From assembly GCA_022843925.1 (NCBI GenBank), contig JALHMS010000003.1:299888-336509 (forward strand): a stretch of 36,622 bases of DNA, given 5' to 3'. Positions 1-9,468 of this stretch are shown piece by piece. The notes beneath the pieces were generated by a model. It searched no databases. It was not told the DNA's origin and saw nothing but the letters and a program-made list of their open reading frames with translations. The position numbers and the translations under genes are program-made. Every line of letters begins with the position of its first letter. The stretch's first letter is position 1. Source of the stretch: Burkholderiales bacterium. GTDB lineage: Bacteria > Pseudomonadota > Gammaproteobacteria > Burkholderiales > Ga0077523.

Positions 1-530
1 GCGGCCGGTGGTGCACCACCGCCCTCGTAGGAGCGGCCCATGGCCGCGAAAGCGGTGAACGCCGTGGAAGCGCATCAACCGGAACGATCGCTCTCGCGGG
101 CATGGCCCGCTCCTACAGAAAGCGTAGCCATCTCCACGGCCGGTGGTGCACCACCGCCCTCGTAGGAGCGGCCCATGGCCGCGAAAGCGGTGAACGCCGT
201 GGAAGCGCATCAACCGGAACGATCGCTCTCGCGGGCATGGCCCGCTCCTACAGAGAGCGTAGCCATCTCCGCGGCTGATGGTGCACCACCGCCCTCGTAG
301 GAGCGGCCCATGGCCGCGAAAGCGGTGAACGCCGTGGAAGCGCATCGACCGGAACGATCGCTCTCGCGGGCATGGCCCGCTCCTACAGAGAGCGTAGCCA
401 TCTCCGCGGCTGGTGGTGCACCACCGCCCTCGTAGGAGCGGCCCATGGCCGCGAAAGCGGTGAACGCCGTGGAAGCGCATCGACCGGAACGATCGCTCTC
501 GCGGGCGCGGCCCGCTCGTACAAAAGCATG
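1..530. repeat. Tandem array of four 135-bp units with inverted REP pairs (REPIN/BIME-like)
   Basis: Four copies of a 135-bp unit start near 1, 136, 271 and 406; the array probably continues left of the window. Each unit has a 14-bp palindrome GGTGGTGCACCACC (7-20, 142-155, 412-425; one base changed at 277-290). It also has a forward REP hairpin (27-49, 162-184, 297-319, 432-454) with stem GCGGCC/GGCCGC around CAT, and an inverted REP hairpin (94-116, 229-251, 364-386, 499-521) with stem GCGGGC/GCCCGC. Both hairpins start GTAGGAGC when read from their head, the GTAG head known for REP elements moved by RAYT transposases. The fourth inverted hairpin is degenerate. Open frames across the array are artefacts of the repeat. 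No RAYT gene is present here. Confidence 0.9.
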
Positions 531-552
531 GCGGATTCCGACAGCAGGACCC

Positions 553-2088
553 CTACGCTCCGATCCGCGGAATACGGTGCGTGCCCAATGCCATGCACAC
601 GTTCTTCGTCTCCATGTAGAAGTCGAAACTCCAGTCGCCGCCGTCGCGCCCGATGCCGCTCGCCTTCATGCCGCCGAAGGGTGCCGGCAGATGGCGCACG
701 TTCTCGGAGTTGATCCACAGCATCCCGGCCTCGAGCGTTCGCGCCATCCGCATCGCCCGGCCGACGTCGCTGGTCCACACATATCCGGTCAGTCCGTACT
801 GGACGTCGTTGGCGATAGCCACCGCGTCGACCTCGTCGTCGAAGGGCAGCACGGTGAGCACCGGGCCGAAGATCTCCTCCTTCGCGATGCGCATGTCCGG
901 GTTCGCGTGCGTGAACAGGGTCGCGTTCACGTAGTTGCCCGCGGCCAAGGCGGCGGGGACGTCACCGCCGGCCCGCACGGTGGCGCCCTCCGCCCGCGCG
1001 ATGCGGAAGTACTCCGTGACCTTCTCGAAGTGACGCGGATGGATGAGCGGCCCCAGTTCGGTCGCGGGGTCGAGCGGGTGCCCCACGCGGATCCGGGCGA
1101 TGCGCGCGGCGAGCTTCTCGACGAACGCGTCGTGGATGGAACTCTGCACCAGCAGGCGTGAAGACGACGTGCAGCGTTCGCCGTTCAGGCTGTAGATCAT
1201 GAAGAGCACCGCATCGACGGCGCGGTCGAGATCGGCGTCCGCGAAGACGATCACGGGGTTCTTGCCCCCCAGCTCGAAGTGCACTCGCTTCAGCGTCGGG
1301 GCGCCCTGCGCCATGATCGCGGAGCCGGTCTTCGACTCCCCGACGAACGAGATCGCCTTCACGTCGGGATGCTCGGTCAGGGCCTTGCCGGCCTCCTCCC
1401 CGAAGCCGTGGACGAGATTCGCGACACCTGCGGGCACGCCGGCCTCGAACAGGATCTCGGCGAGCAGCAGGGCCGACAGCGGACTCCACTCGGCCGGTTT
1501 GTGCACCACCGTGCAGCCGGCCGCCAGCGCCGGTGCGATCTTCCACGTGGAGAGCATGAACGGCGTGTTCCACGGCGTGATCACACCCACCGGACCGATG
1601 GGTTGCCTGAGCGTGTAGTTGAGGTGCTCGGACGTGGGCAGCGCCTGGCCGTCACAGGCGTCCGGCGCGCGATCTGCAAAGAAGCGGAAGTTCTCCGCCC
1701 CACGCACGGTGGCCTTCGCCATGTAGCGGATCGGCTGTCCGGTATCCATGCTCTCGACGAGTGCGATCTCGTCGCCGCGAGCTTCTATCAGGTCCGCGAC
1801 GCGGTGGAGGATCCGCTTGCGCGATTCGCCGGGCAGGTCGCGCCACGCCGGGAATGCCGACTTCGCGGCCGCGACGGCGGTATCGATGTCGGAGGCCGAT
1901 CCGCGCGCGACCTCGCAGAGCACCGAGTTGTCGACGGGCGTTTCGTTCAGGAATCGGCGGGCGTCGCCGGACTCCACGGCGCGGCCGTCGATGAAGTGTG
2001 GAACGATCGCGCTTCGAAAGCGTTCGAGATGGCGGGAAGCCTGCTCGACATTCGTGGCTAGTCCGGGGCTCGCAGGTCGATCGGTCAT
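553..2088 (-). CDS. NAD(P)-dependent aldehyde dehydrogenase, HpaE-like
   Basis: A 511-residue aldehyde dehydrogenase that should oxidise an aldehyde to its acid with NAD(P)+ in the cytoplasm. The family signatures are complete: oxyanion Asn174 in PWNTPF, Lys197 in HKPAE, general-base Glu272 in FELGGKNP and nucleophile Cys306 in NGERCTSSS. Overall similarity, recalled by eye, is closest to HpaE, the 5-carboxymethyl-2-hydroxymuconate semialdehyde dehydrogenase of homoprotocatechuate breakdown. No other hpa gene is nearby, so the substrate is uncertain. The frame is open to 2166, but ATG 2088 is chosen because GGAG lies 6 nt upstream. A TTGACG -35-like hexamer lies upstream (complement of 2205-2210), with only a weak -10. 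It is the last gene before the REP array. Confidence 0.85.
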   Translation of the reverse strand: MTDRPASPGLATNVEQASRHLERFRSAIVPHFIDGRAVESGDARRFLNETPVDNSVLCEVARGSASDIDTAVAAAKSAFPAWRDLPGESRKRILHRVADLIEARGDEIALVESMDTGQPIRYMAKATVRGAENFRFFADRAPDACDGQALPTSEHLNYTLRQPIGPVGVITPWNTPFMLSTWKIAPALAAGCTVVHKPAEWSPLSALLLAEILFEAGVPAGVANLVHGFGEEAGKALTEHPDVKAISFVGESKTGSAIMAQGAPTLKRVHFELGGKNPVIVFADADLDRAVDAVLFMIYSLNGERCTSSSRLLVQSSIHDAFVEKLAARIARIRVGHPLDPATELGPLIHPRHFEKVTEYFRIARAEGATVRAGGDVPAALAAGNYVNATLFTHANPDMRIAKEEIFGPVLTVLPFDDEVDAVAIANDVQYGLTGYVWTSDVGRAMRMARTLEAGMLWINSENVRHLPAPFGGMKASGIGRDGGDWSFDFYMETKNVCMALGTHRIPRIGA

Positions 2089-2223
2089 CAGGCGCTCCGG
2101 GGTGGGTGAACCCGCTCCCGAGGGCACGGGTGACGCAGGCGGGAAGCTCGTCGGTCTCCTCTGCACTGCTTAACATCGCAAATGGTTTCACCCGCACCCG
2201 GGCACGTCAAGCCATCGAAGACC

Positions 2224-3858
2224 TCACGCCACGGCGAGTCGGAACCTGGCGCCGACCGCCGCCAGTTCCCGCGCCTGCCCTTCGATCCGGCTCACTTCCG
2301 CGTCGACGCTGTCGGCCATCTCGACGCCGGCGGCCGCCACGGCGGCCGAGGCCTCCGCGTGACGCTGGGCCAGTTCGACGGCACCGGCATGTTCCGCCAG
2401 CGTCGCTTCAATGGCCTGCGCCAGACCCTGGGAGCGATTCGCGCCTTCCGCCACGCGGGCGACCAGCGCGGCTGTCCGATCGGTCTCCTCGCGTGCATGG
2501 GTGACCCGCTGGGCCGCACTGCCCACCGTCGAACGCACGCCATCGGCGCGCGTGTTGAGATCGGCCAGTGTGCCGCTGATGCCCTCGCTCGCCCGGGACG
2601 CGCGGAGCGCGAGCTTGCGCACCTCGTCCGCGACGATCGCGAAGCCGCGACCGCTCTCCCCCGCGCGCGCCGCCTCGATCGCGGCATTCAGCGCGAGCAG
2701 GTTGGTCTGCTCCGCCACCTTGCGGACATCCGACGCGAGCGCCTCGGCCCGGCCGATCTCCCGGTGCAGGACCTCCATGTCGCTCACCACGGCGTCCGAC
2801 GCCTGGACGGACGCCTGCAGCGATGTCTCGAGGCGGTCCAGGGCCAGATCCGCCTCGGTGGCGAGCCCCGCGGCATCCCGCGCCACCGTGCCCGCTTCGC
2901 TCGCAGATTCTCCGATGGCCAGGGCCGAGCGCCCCATGCCGCTCAGGAGCGCGGTGGTCTCCGCGGCCTGATCGGCCAATGTCCGATGGCGCTCGCGCGC
3001 TTCCGCCGCTTGCCGCGACAGGACCCGCGTGGCGGACGACAACGGTTCGATGGAATCGAGTGCGGAATGGAGGAGTGCCGCGAGTCGGGTGTGCATCCTG
3101 CCGAAGGCCTCGGTCAGACTGCCTGCCGGGGCAGCGCCGATCGGACGGGTGAAATCGCCCTGCGCCAGCCGCTCGGCAGCCGCCACCACGACATCCGGTT
3201 CCGCACCGAGTCGGCGAAGAACCACCCGGGTGCCGTGCAGTCCGACCGCCACTGCCGTCGCGACACCCACCATCAGGAACACGAGAAAGGTCCAGCGGAC
3301 GCCTGTGGCGGCACCGGCGAGGGCTGACTCGTTGGCGGCCGCGAAGCGGTTGCCGAGGACGACGGTCTGATCGACGCCCTGACGATGCGCGAGGTAGAGA
3401 CCGTGCAGCCGATCACGGACCGCCTCCATGGCGACCTGGTCACCGCGTTTCGCTGCCGGGAGAAACGCCTCGTGCAGGAGATCGAAGAACCGGGCCGCCT
3501 CGATGGTCTGCTTGCCCAGGAGGGAGGCCTTCAGTGCAGGTTCGAACACCACACCCTCCCAGTAGCGCCGCCGGGCGGCGAACTCCGACTCGAGGCGCTC
3601 GAGCGTCACGACGGCCGCGTCCCGATCCGCCGCGGAGCGGGCTTCCACCGCCAGCGACACCTGGAGGCGCGCTTCGATCACGTATAGCGGTGGTGGCAGG
3701 ATGTCGGCCACGACATCCTTGCCGAGTCCGACACCCGCCGCAGATCGCTCGATCGTTGACAACCCGATCAGACCCGCACCGCCCATCGCGAGGCTGCCGA
3801 CCACCGGCAGCAGTGCCATGGTGAGCAGCAACGAGCGGATACCCATTCGACGACCCAT
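2224..3858 (-). CDS. Methyl-accepting chemotaxis protein
   Basis: A 544-residue chemoreceptor. It has a membrane segment at about residues 9-32, a periplasmic helical sensor region at 33-187, a second membrane segment at 189-209, a HAMP-like linker at 210-262, then a long helical signalling domain. The hairpin tip at about 383-412 carries the conserved [19 protein letters not shown] stretch that contacts CheA and CheW. No C-terminal NWETF-type tether for CheR/CheB is seen. Start ATG 3858 has GGGAG 8 nt upstream; the frame continues to 3975 without a better site. The ligand cannot be inferred. No che genes are in the window, so it should feed a chemotaxis array encoded elsewhere. It follows the transglutaminase gene on the same strand after a 185-bp gap, in which I found no correctly spaced flagellar (sigma-28) promoter. 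Confidence 0.92.
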   Translation of the reverse strand: MGRRMGIRSLLLTMALLPVVGSLAMGGAGLIGLSTIERSAAGVGLGKDVVADILPPPLYVIEARLQVSLAVEARSAADRDAAVVTLERLESEFAARRRYWEGVVFEPALKASLLGKQTIEAARFFDLLHEAFLPAAKRGDQVAMEAVRDRLHGLYLAHRQGVDQTVVLGNRFAAANESALAGAATGVRWTFLVFLMVGVATAVAVGLHGTRVVLRRLGAEPDVVVAAAERLAQGDFTRPIGAAPAGSLTEAFGRMHTRLAALLHSALDSIEPLSSATRVLSRQAAEARERHRTLADQAAETTALLSGMGRSALAIGESASEAGTVARDAAGLATEADLALDRLETSLQASVQASDAVVSDMEVLHREIGRAEALASDVRKVAEQTNLLALNAAIEAARAGESGRGFAIVADEVRKLALRASRASEGISGTLADLNTRADGVRSTVGSAAQRVTHAREETDRTAALVARVAEGANRSQGLAQAIEATLAEHAGAVELAQRHAEASAAVAAAGVEMADSVDAEVSRIEGQARELAAVGARFRLAVA

Positions 3859-4043
3859 ATGCCGATCTCCCGTGCTCCGCAGCGCCGGAGCTTGCCGGCG
3901 GGCTCCCACCGGGGCCGCCATTCTTCGAAGCGCAGTCGACGCGGAAACCGGCGCGGCTGCGGATGACCGAAGCATTTACGGCAGACGTCATCCCGAATGG
4001 AGGGCAACCGTGCGGCGCAAGAAGGATCGTCGGTACGACGCTT

Positions 4044-7000
4044 CTACTGCTGTTGCTGCGACTGGATCGCCTGCGTCGCCGTTGCGGGAATGCCGACGCC
4101 GTAATCCGGGCGACGCCGCAGATCGAGCGTGAGGGGGAACTGCGGACTGGACTGCTCGGGCCGGTAAGGCATGGGACCGGGCGTGTGTCCCATCGCCTGG
4201 AAGCGGGCCACCCGCCGGGCCTCGGCCTCGTTGGCGTTCACGGGGAAGCGCTGATAGTTGCGGCCACCGGGATGCATCACGTGATAACTGCAACCGCCCA
4301 CGGCCCGGCCGGCGAACGTGTCGTAGAGGTCGAAGACGAGCGGCGTGTGGACGCCGATGGTCGGGTGCAGTGCAGCGGGCGGAGACCATGCCTTGTAGCG
4401 CACACCGCCGACGTACTCGCCGCGCGTGCCGGTCGGCGCCAGCGGCACCGTCCGGCCGTTGCACAACAGCGCGAAACGATGGCCGTGCATGTGGCGCACC
4501 TTGACCTGCACGCGCTCGACCGAGGAGTCGACGTAGCGCGTCGTGGCGCCCGCCTGCGTCTCCTCACCCATGACGTGCCAAGGTTCGAGCGCCTGCCGCA
4601 CCTCCAGCTCGATGCCCTGGTAGACGACGGTCCCGAACCGCGGGAACCGGAACTCGAAGAAGGGCGCGAACCACTCCACCTCGAACGCATAGCCCGCGGC
4701 GTTGAGGTCCGCCACCACGTCCTCCATGTCCTGCGCGACGAAGTGCGGCAGCATGAAGCGGTCGTGGAGGCTGGTGCCCCAATCCACGAGATCGCCCTCG
4801 TAAGGCGTGCGCCAGAAGCGCGCGACCAGCGTGCGCAGGAGCAGCAACTGCACGGCGCTCATCTGCCAGTGCGGCGGCATCTCGAACGCGCGGAACTCCA
4901 GCAGGCCGAGGCGCCCGGTGGCGCCGTCGGGCGAATAGAGCTTGTCGATGGAGAATTCGGCGCGGTGCGTGTTCCCGGTGACGTCCACCAGCAGGTTGCG
5001 CAGCAGGCGATCGACCAGCCAGGGAGCGACGGTCTCCTCACCGGCCCTGGTCTGGCGGGCCATCTCGTCGAAGGCGATCGATAGCTCGTAAAGACTGTCG
5101 TCGCGCGCCTCGTCAACGCGCGGTGCCTGGCTCGTCGGGCCGATGAACATGCCGGAGAACAGGTACGAGAGCGCGGGGTGGTTCTGCCAGTAGGCGATGA
5201 GGCTGCGCAGGAGATCCGGACGCCGCAGCAGCGGGCTGTCGACGGGGGTCGCGCCGCCTATCGTCACGTGATTGCCGCCGCCGGTGCCCGTGTGCTTCCC
5301 GTCGAGCATGAACTTCTCGGTGGAGAGGCGCGTGAGGCGTGCCTCCTCGTAGAGTGTCCGGGTGTTGTCGACGAGCTGGCGCCAGTTCGGCGCGGGATGG
5401 ACATTAACCTCGATCACGCCCGGGTCCGGCGTGACGAAGAGTCTTGTCAGCCGCGGATCGGACGGGGGCAGATAGCCTTCGATCCGCACCGGCAGCCGGG
5501 TGCGCGCGGCCGCCTCCTCGATGCGGGCCACGAGCATCACGTACTGTTCGAGTGTCGAGAGCGGGGGGAGGAACACGTGGACGATCCCGTCGCGCACCTC
5601 CACGCAGAGCGCCGTCTTGATCACCGGGCGCACGACGGGCGATGCGGGTTCGACGTCCTGGACCTCCACGGGATGCAGCAGACCCGTCGGCAACGGCTTG
5701 CGTTCGTCGAACGGGTCGGGGTGGACGATGGGCTCCTCGTCCTCCGGCGCCTGCCAGGGCAGCGAGCCGAGCGGCAGCCGATAGCCGATGGGCGAGTCGC
5801 CGCCGACGAGATACAGGTGCTCGCGACGCAGGGGCCAGGCGCAACTCTGCCACCCAGGACCTGTCGCCGCCGGCGCCAGCGGCAGCACCCACCCCTTCAC
5901 GTGGCCAAGCGCGTTGTCGAGGAGCTTCGCGAGACTGGAACGGCCCGCCGCGGTGGCGAGATCGCGCTCCAGCGGATCGACGTTGGCAGGCAGGCGAGCC
6001 TCGTCGGTGACGGCCGCCCAGATGTCTTCGTAGGCCGGCACCAGCCGCCGGGTCGGGAGCCCGAGCAGGCCACACAGCGTCTGGCTGAACCGCTCGGCGT
6101 CGGATGCGCCGGCGGCACCCTTGCGATCGCCGGCGAGCAGTGACGGATCGTTCCAGAGCGGCACGCCGTCTGCCCGCCAGAGCACGCCGAGCGCCCAGCG
6201 CGGCAGCGGCTCGCCCGGGTACCACTTGCCCTGACCGTGATAGAGCATCGCGCCGCTCGAGAAGCGATCGCGCAGACGCAGCAGAAGCTCGCCCGCCAGT
6301 TCACGCTTGCGGTCGCCGAGCGCGGTGAAGTTCCACTCGACGCCGTCCATGTCGTCTGCCGAGACGAACGTCGGCTCGCCACCCATCGTGAGACGGACGT
6401 CGTGGGCAGCCAGCTGCGTCTCGACGGACTCCCCGAGGGCGTCGATGCGTTCCCACTGCGCCTCGGTGTACGGCCGGGTCACGCGCGGATCCTCGTGGAC
6501 CCGCGTGACCTCCATGCGGAAACCGAAGGTCACTTCGCAGACATCGGTGAACCCGGTGACCGGGGCGGCGCTCGACGGTTGCGCGGTGGCCGCGAGCGGG
6601 ATGTGCCCCTCGCCGGCCATGAGACCCGACGTCGCATCGAGACCGACCCAACCGGCGCCGGGCAGGAACACTTCGGCCCAGGCGTGAAGATCCGTGAAAT
6701 CGGCCGCGGGGCCCGCAGGCCCGTCGATCGCCTTGATGTCCGCAGTGAGCTGCACGAGATAGCCGGAGACGAACCGGGCCGCTAGCCCGAGGTGCCGCAG
6801 GATCTGCACGAGCAACCAGCCGGAATCGCGGCACGACCCGCTGCCCTTGGCCAGCGTCTCCTCCGGCGTCTGCACACCCGGCTCGAGCCGGACGATGTAG
6901 CTCACCGCCTGCTGCACGCGCTGGTTAAGATCGACGAGCATGTCGACGGTGGCCACCGGCGACGACAGCCTTTCTCGCCGGTACTTCTCCACCCAGGCAG

Positions 7001-7382
7001 CGAGCTGCGGCGTGAGCGGATCGGTCTCGAGGAAGGGCGCCAGCTCGCGCCGTGTGGCATCGGTGTACTCGAAGGGCACGTGCTCCGCGCTCTTCTCGAG
7101 GAAGAAGTCGAACGGATTGATGACCGTCATGTCGGCGACGAGATCCACCACGATCTTCAGCTCGCGGGTCTTCTCGGGGAAGACGAGCCGCGCCACGAAG
7201 TTGCCGTAGGGATCCTGCTGCCAGTTGAGGAAGTGCTTTGCCGGGGTGACCCGCAGCGAGTAGCTCTCGATGGGCGTCCGGCAGTGGGCGGCCGGCCGCA
7301 GTCGCACCTCGTGCGGCGTGAGGTTCACGGGCCGATCGAACCGGTAGTGGGTCTCGTGGTAGAGGGCGACGCGGATGGTCAT
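4044..7382 (-). CDS. Transglutaminase-like / DUF2126 (putative amidoligase) fusion protein
   Basis: A 1112-residue two-part protein. Residues 1-110 match the N-terminal domain of bacterial transglutaminase-like proteins. Residues 140-255 are the transglutaminase-like papain fold with a visible triad: Cys184 (GSCRDSGWLL), His233 (DLHAWAEVF) and Asp249 (GLDATSG). From about residue 350 onward is DUF2126, described in the family literature as a putative glutamine-synthetase-like COOH-NH2 ligase; GGEPTF and the Gly-rich stretch HTGTGGGNHVTIGG are visible. One chain may therefore both cleave or transfer and form amide bonds. No signal peptide is seen. Start ATG 7382 is chosen because the N-terminal domain begins there, although no strong Shine-Dalgarno (SD) site is visible. 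It is the last gene of the block with ATP-grasp, alpha-E and Anbu. Confidence 0.92.
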   Translation of the reverse strand: MTIRVALYHETHYRFDRPVNLTPHEVRLRPAAHCRTPIESYSLRVTPAKHFLNWQQDPYGNFVARLVFPEKTRELKIVVDLVADMTVINPFDFFLEKSAEHVPFEYTDATRRELAPFLETDPLTPQLAAWVEKYRRERLSSPVATVDMLVDLNQRVQQAVSYIVRLEPGVQTPEETLAKGSGSCRDSGWLLVQILRHLGLAARFVSGYLVQLTADIKAIDGPAGPAADFTDLHAWAEVFLPGAGWVGLDATSGLMAGEGHIPLAATAQPSSAAPVTGFTDVCEVTFGFRMEVTRVHEDPRVTRPYTEAQWERIDALGESVETQLAAHDVRLTMGGEPTFVSADDMDGVEWNFTALGDRKRELAGELLLRLRDRFSSGAMLYHGQGKWYPGEPLPRWALGVLWRADGVPLWNDPSLLAGDRKGAAGASDAERFSQTLCGLLGLPTRRLVPAYEDIWAAVTDEARLPANVDPLERDLATAAGRSSLAKLLDNALGHVKGWVLPLAPAATGPGWQSCAWPLRREHLYLVGGDSPIGYRLPLGSLPWQAPEDEEPIVHPDPFDERKPLPTGLLHPVEVQDVEPASPVVRPVIKTALCVEVRDGIVHVFLPPLSTLEQYVMLVARIEEAAARTRLPVRIEGYLPPSDPRLTRLFVTPDPGVIEVNVHPAPNWRQLVDNTRTLYEEARLTRLSTEKFMLDGKHTGTGGGNHVTIGGATPVDSPLLRRPDLLRSLIAYWQNHPALSYLFSGMFIGPTSQAPRVDEARDDSLYELSIAFDEMARQTRAGEETVAPWLVDRLLRNLLVDVTGNTHRAEFSIDKLYSPDGATGRLGLLEFRAFEMPPHWQMSAVQLLLLRTLVARFWRTPYEGDLVDWGTSLHDRFMLPHFVAQDMEDVVADLNAAGYAFEVEWFAPFFEFRFPRFGTVVYQGIELEVRQALEPWHVMGEETQAGATTRYVDSSVERVQVKVRHMHGHRFALLCNGRTVPLAPTGTRGEYVGGVRYKAWSPPAALHPTIGVHTPLVFDLYDTFAGRAVGGCSYHVMHPGGRNYQRFPVNANEAEARRVARFQAMGHTPGPMPYRPEQSSPQFPLTLDLRRRPDYGVGIPATATQAIQSQQQQ

Positions 7383-7616
7383 GGTGGACTTCTGAGTCTG
7401 GACGTTCGACGTGGGGCGTTCGGCGCTAGGCTTCGGGAACGCAGAGGATGACTGCGCTGGGCATCGGGAGTCCGTGCGCAACCGAACGGCAGGTTCCCGG
7501 GCTCCGGAGCCTGGCACCCGGCCGGATCGGGAAGCTCTGGCAACCGAACGTTCCCGGCCCGACGGATCCGACGCGCGAAAACTCTTCGGATGCCGGGACT
7601 GCGAACTCGACCGGGC
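7383..7616. other. 234-bp spacer with palindrome and direct repeats
   Basis: This gap separates Anbu from the transglutaminase gene in an otherwise compact block, and no gene is visible in it. It contains a perfect 12-bp palindrome GGCTCCGGAGCC (7500-7511). The direct repeat CAACCGAACG occurs at 7479-7488 and 7541-7550, each followed by TTCCCGG after a 5-bp or 0-bp insert. The 12-mer GGACGTTCGACG (7400-7411) recurs at 9389-9400, in front of the alpha-E gene. The palindrome has no T tract, so it is not a convincing terminator. It could mark RNA processing or an internal control point. Confidence 0.5.
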
Positions 7617-8351
7617 TCAGGACACCCAGTCGGGATTCGGCAGTTCGCCGAACACGCGGCGCAGACCGCCGCCCCAGCCCTGCCGCAGCATCGTGAAGTA
7701 CGGATCGCCCTCGCCGATGCGACGATGGATGCCCACGCGCAGGGAGTCCCGCGGGTACCACAGGACATCGATCGGCAGACCGACGGAGATGTTCGAGCGG
7801 ATCGTCGAATCGAAGGAGATCAGCACGCATTTCGCCGCTTCCGCCATCGGCGTGGCACTGGTGACCACGCGATCGATCACGGGCTTGCCGTACTTGCTCT
7901 CGCCCACCTGGAAGTAGAGGTTCTCCGGCGTCGCCTCGATGAAGTTGCCCTGCGAGTAGATGTTGAAGAGCCTGGGTTCCTCGCCCTTGATCTGCCCGCC
8001 GAGCACCAGCGTCGCGCTGTAGTCGACGTTGCTCTGCATCAGGTACGGACCGTCGCGCCGCTGCATCTCGCGCAACGCGTCGCCCACGATGTTGGCGACG
8101 TCGTACATGCTGGAGGCCGTCCAGATGGTCTCGCGGCCGGGTTCCGCCTTCGCATGCCGGTCGAGGATGTTGGTCACGCCCTGCGTCATCGCAAGGTTGC
8201 CGGACGAAAGCAGCACCATCACGCGGTCGTCCTTCTTCTCGTAGACCTTCATCTTGCAGAACGTGGCGATGTGGTCCACGCCCGCGTTGGTCCGCGAGTC
8301 GGAGGCGAAGAGCATGCCCGAGTCGAGCAGCAAGGCTACGCAGTACGTCAC
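7617..8351 (-). CDS. Anbu, proteasome-type peptidase (ancestral beta subunit)
   Basis: A 244-residue Ntn-hydrolase of the Anbu family, a bacterial relative of HslV and proteasome beta subunits. The protein begins MTYCVALLLDSG. Removing Met would expose Thr1 as the nucleophile, and Asp17 (ASDSR) and Lys32 (FCKMKVYE) sit at the positions expected for the proteasome active site. Family structures are open helical rings; substrate and physiological role are unsettled. Unlike HslV there is no partner ATPase gene beside it. It lies 63 bp downstream of alpha-E in the ATP-grasp/alpha-E/transglutaminase set, a recurring neighbourhood for Anbu. It probably trims or degrades the peptide product of that set, which is inference. 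Confidence 0.93.
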   Translation of the reverse strand: MTYCVALLLDSGMLFASDSRTNAGVDHIATFCKMKVYEKKDDRVMVLLSSGNLAMTQGVTNILDRHAKAEPGRETIWTASSMYDVANIVGDALREMQRRDGPYLMQSNVDYSATLVLGGQIKGEEPRLFNIYSQGNFIEATPENLYFQVGESKYGKPVIDRVVTSATPMAEAAKCVLISFDSTIRSNISVGLPIDVLWYPRDSLRVGIHRRIGEGDPYFTMLRQGWGGGLRRVFGELPNPDWVS

Positions 8352-8414
8352 GATCCGTCCCTGACTGTTGGTCTTGTTCGAAGGCCACGACTGTAGCCAG
8401 TTCGGCGTCCGCCG

Positions 8415-9374
8415 TCACGCGGCCAACCAGCGCGCGTCCACGGCAAAGAAGGCGCGATTGATCTCGCCTCCCAGTTCGTGCACGCGCTGCAGGAACTCGG
8501 TGAGGTACTCGTGCAGACCATAGGCGAAGAGGATGTCCATCCGGCCGAAGTGCAACGCCGCGTGCATCTCGCCCGCCAGCCGCAGGGCCTCCTGTTCGCC
8601 GGGCCCGCAGATCTGCTGCAGGATCTCGTACACCTCGTTCATGCACGCATGGAGGCTTCGCGGCATGTCGGCGCGGAGAATCAGCAGTTCCGCAACCTTG
8701 AGCGGTGCGATGACGTCCCGGTACACCTTCCGGTACGACTCGAAGGACGACACCGACCGCAGCACCGCGGCCCACTGGTAGTAGTCGACGGCACCGCCGA
8801 CGTCGTCCACCGACGGCAGCAGCACGTGGTACTTCACGTCGAGGATGCGCGCCGTGTTGTCGGAGCGCTCCATGAAGGTGCCGAGTCGGTTGAAGTGGAA
8901 CGCCTCGTCGCGCAGCATCGTCCCCACCGTCACGCCGCGAAAGAGGTGCGACCGTTCCTTCACCCACTCGAAGAAGTCGACCACGCGGTCGGAAGCCATG
9001 CGCTCCTCGGACAGGCGCTGCACCTCCAGCCAGGTGCCGTTGATGACCTCCCACATCTCGGAGGTGATGCTGCCTCGCACAGCCCGCGCGTTCTCGCGTG
9101 CCGCACGGGCGCACGAGTAGATGCTGGAAGGGTTGTCGGGGTCGAGCACCATGTAGCGCATGACGCCGGTGGCGTTGACCTGACTGTATCGGCCGCCGAA
9201 CGGATAGAGCGTCCCGGTGATGTTGAGCGGCGCGAACCATTCCTGGTCCGCGAGCCGCGCATCCTTCGGCACGAGCGACATGCGATACGTGACGTCGAGC
9301 ATGCGCGCGGTGTTCTCCGCGCGCTCGACATAGCGGGCCATCCAGTAGAGGTTGCTTGCGGTTCGGCTCAGCAT
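8415..9374 (-). CDS. Alpha-E domain protein (DUF403)
   Basis: A 319-residue, mostly helical alpha-E protein. The family hallmark at its N-terminus, MLSRTASNLYWMARYVERAE, is clear, and a second Glu/Arg motif, FMERSDNTARILDVKYH, is also conserved in the family. Alpha-E proteins occur almost always beside a circularly permuted ATP-grasp gene, as here. They are thought to work with it in forming a peptide or amide bond, but no reaction has been assigned that I know of. Start ATG 9374 coincides with the hallmark motif, so it is secure even though the SD site is weak. The stop is 63 bp before Anbu, and ATP-grasp ends 94 bp upstream. Confidence 0.93.
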   Translation of the reverse strand: MLSRTASNLYWMARYVERAENTARMLDVTYRMSLVPKDARLADQEWFAPLNITGTLYPFGGRYSQVNATGVMRYMVLDPDNPSSIYSCARAARENARAVRGSITSEMWEVINGTWLEVQRLSEERMASDRVVDFFEWVKERSHLFRGVTVGTMLRDEAFHFNRLGTFMERSDNTARILDVKYHVLLPSVDDVGGAVDYYQWAAVLRSVSSFESYRKVYRDVIAPLKVAELLILRADMPRSLHACMNEVYEILQQICGPGEQEALRLAGEMHAALHFGRMDILFAYGLHEYLTEFLQRVHELGGEINRAFFAVDARWLAA

Positions 9375-9468
9375 CGGATTCGGGCTTCGGACGTTCGACG
9401 GGAGTGGGGACGGGCGGAAGCCCGGGGTCCCGCGGCAGGCACCTCCGCTGCCGTGCGCGGTGTACGGA

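Noticed and set aside
1-530. CRISPR-like periodic repeats (also considered for 36159-36622)
   Set aside because: The whole 130-135-bp unit is repeated, with no short repeat alternating with unique spacers, and no cas genes are present.
3859-4043. Flagellar sigma-28 promoter before the chemoreceptor
   Set aside because: TAAA and GCCG occur on the minus strand but 17 bp apart instead of 15, and the flanking consensus is missing.
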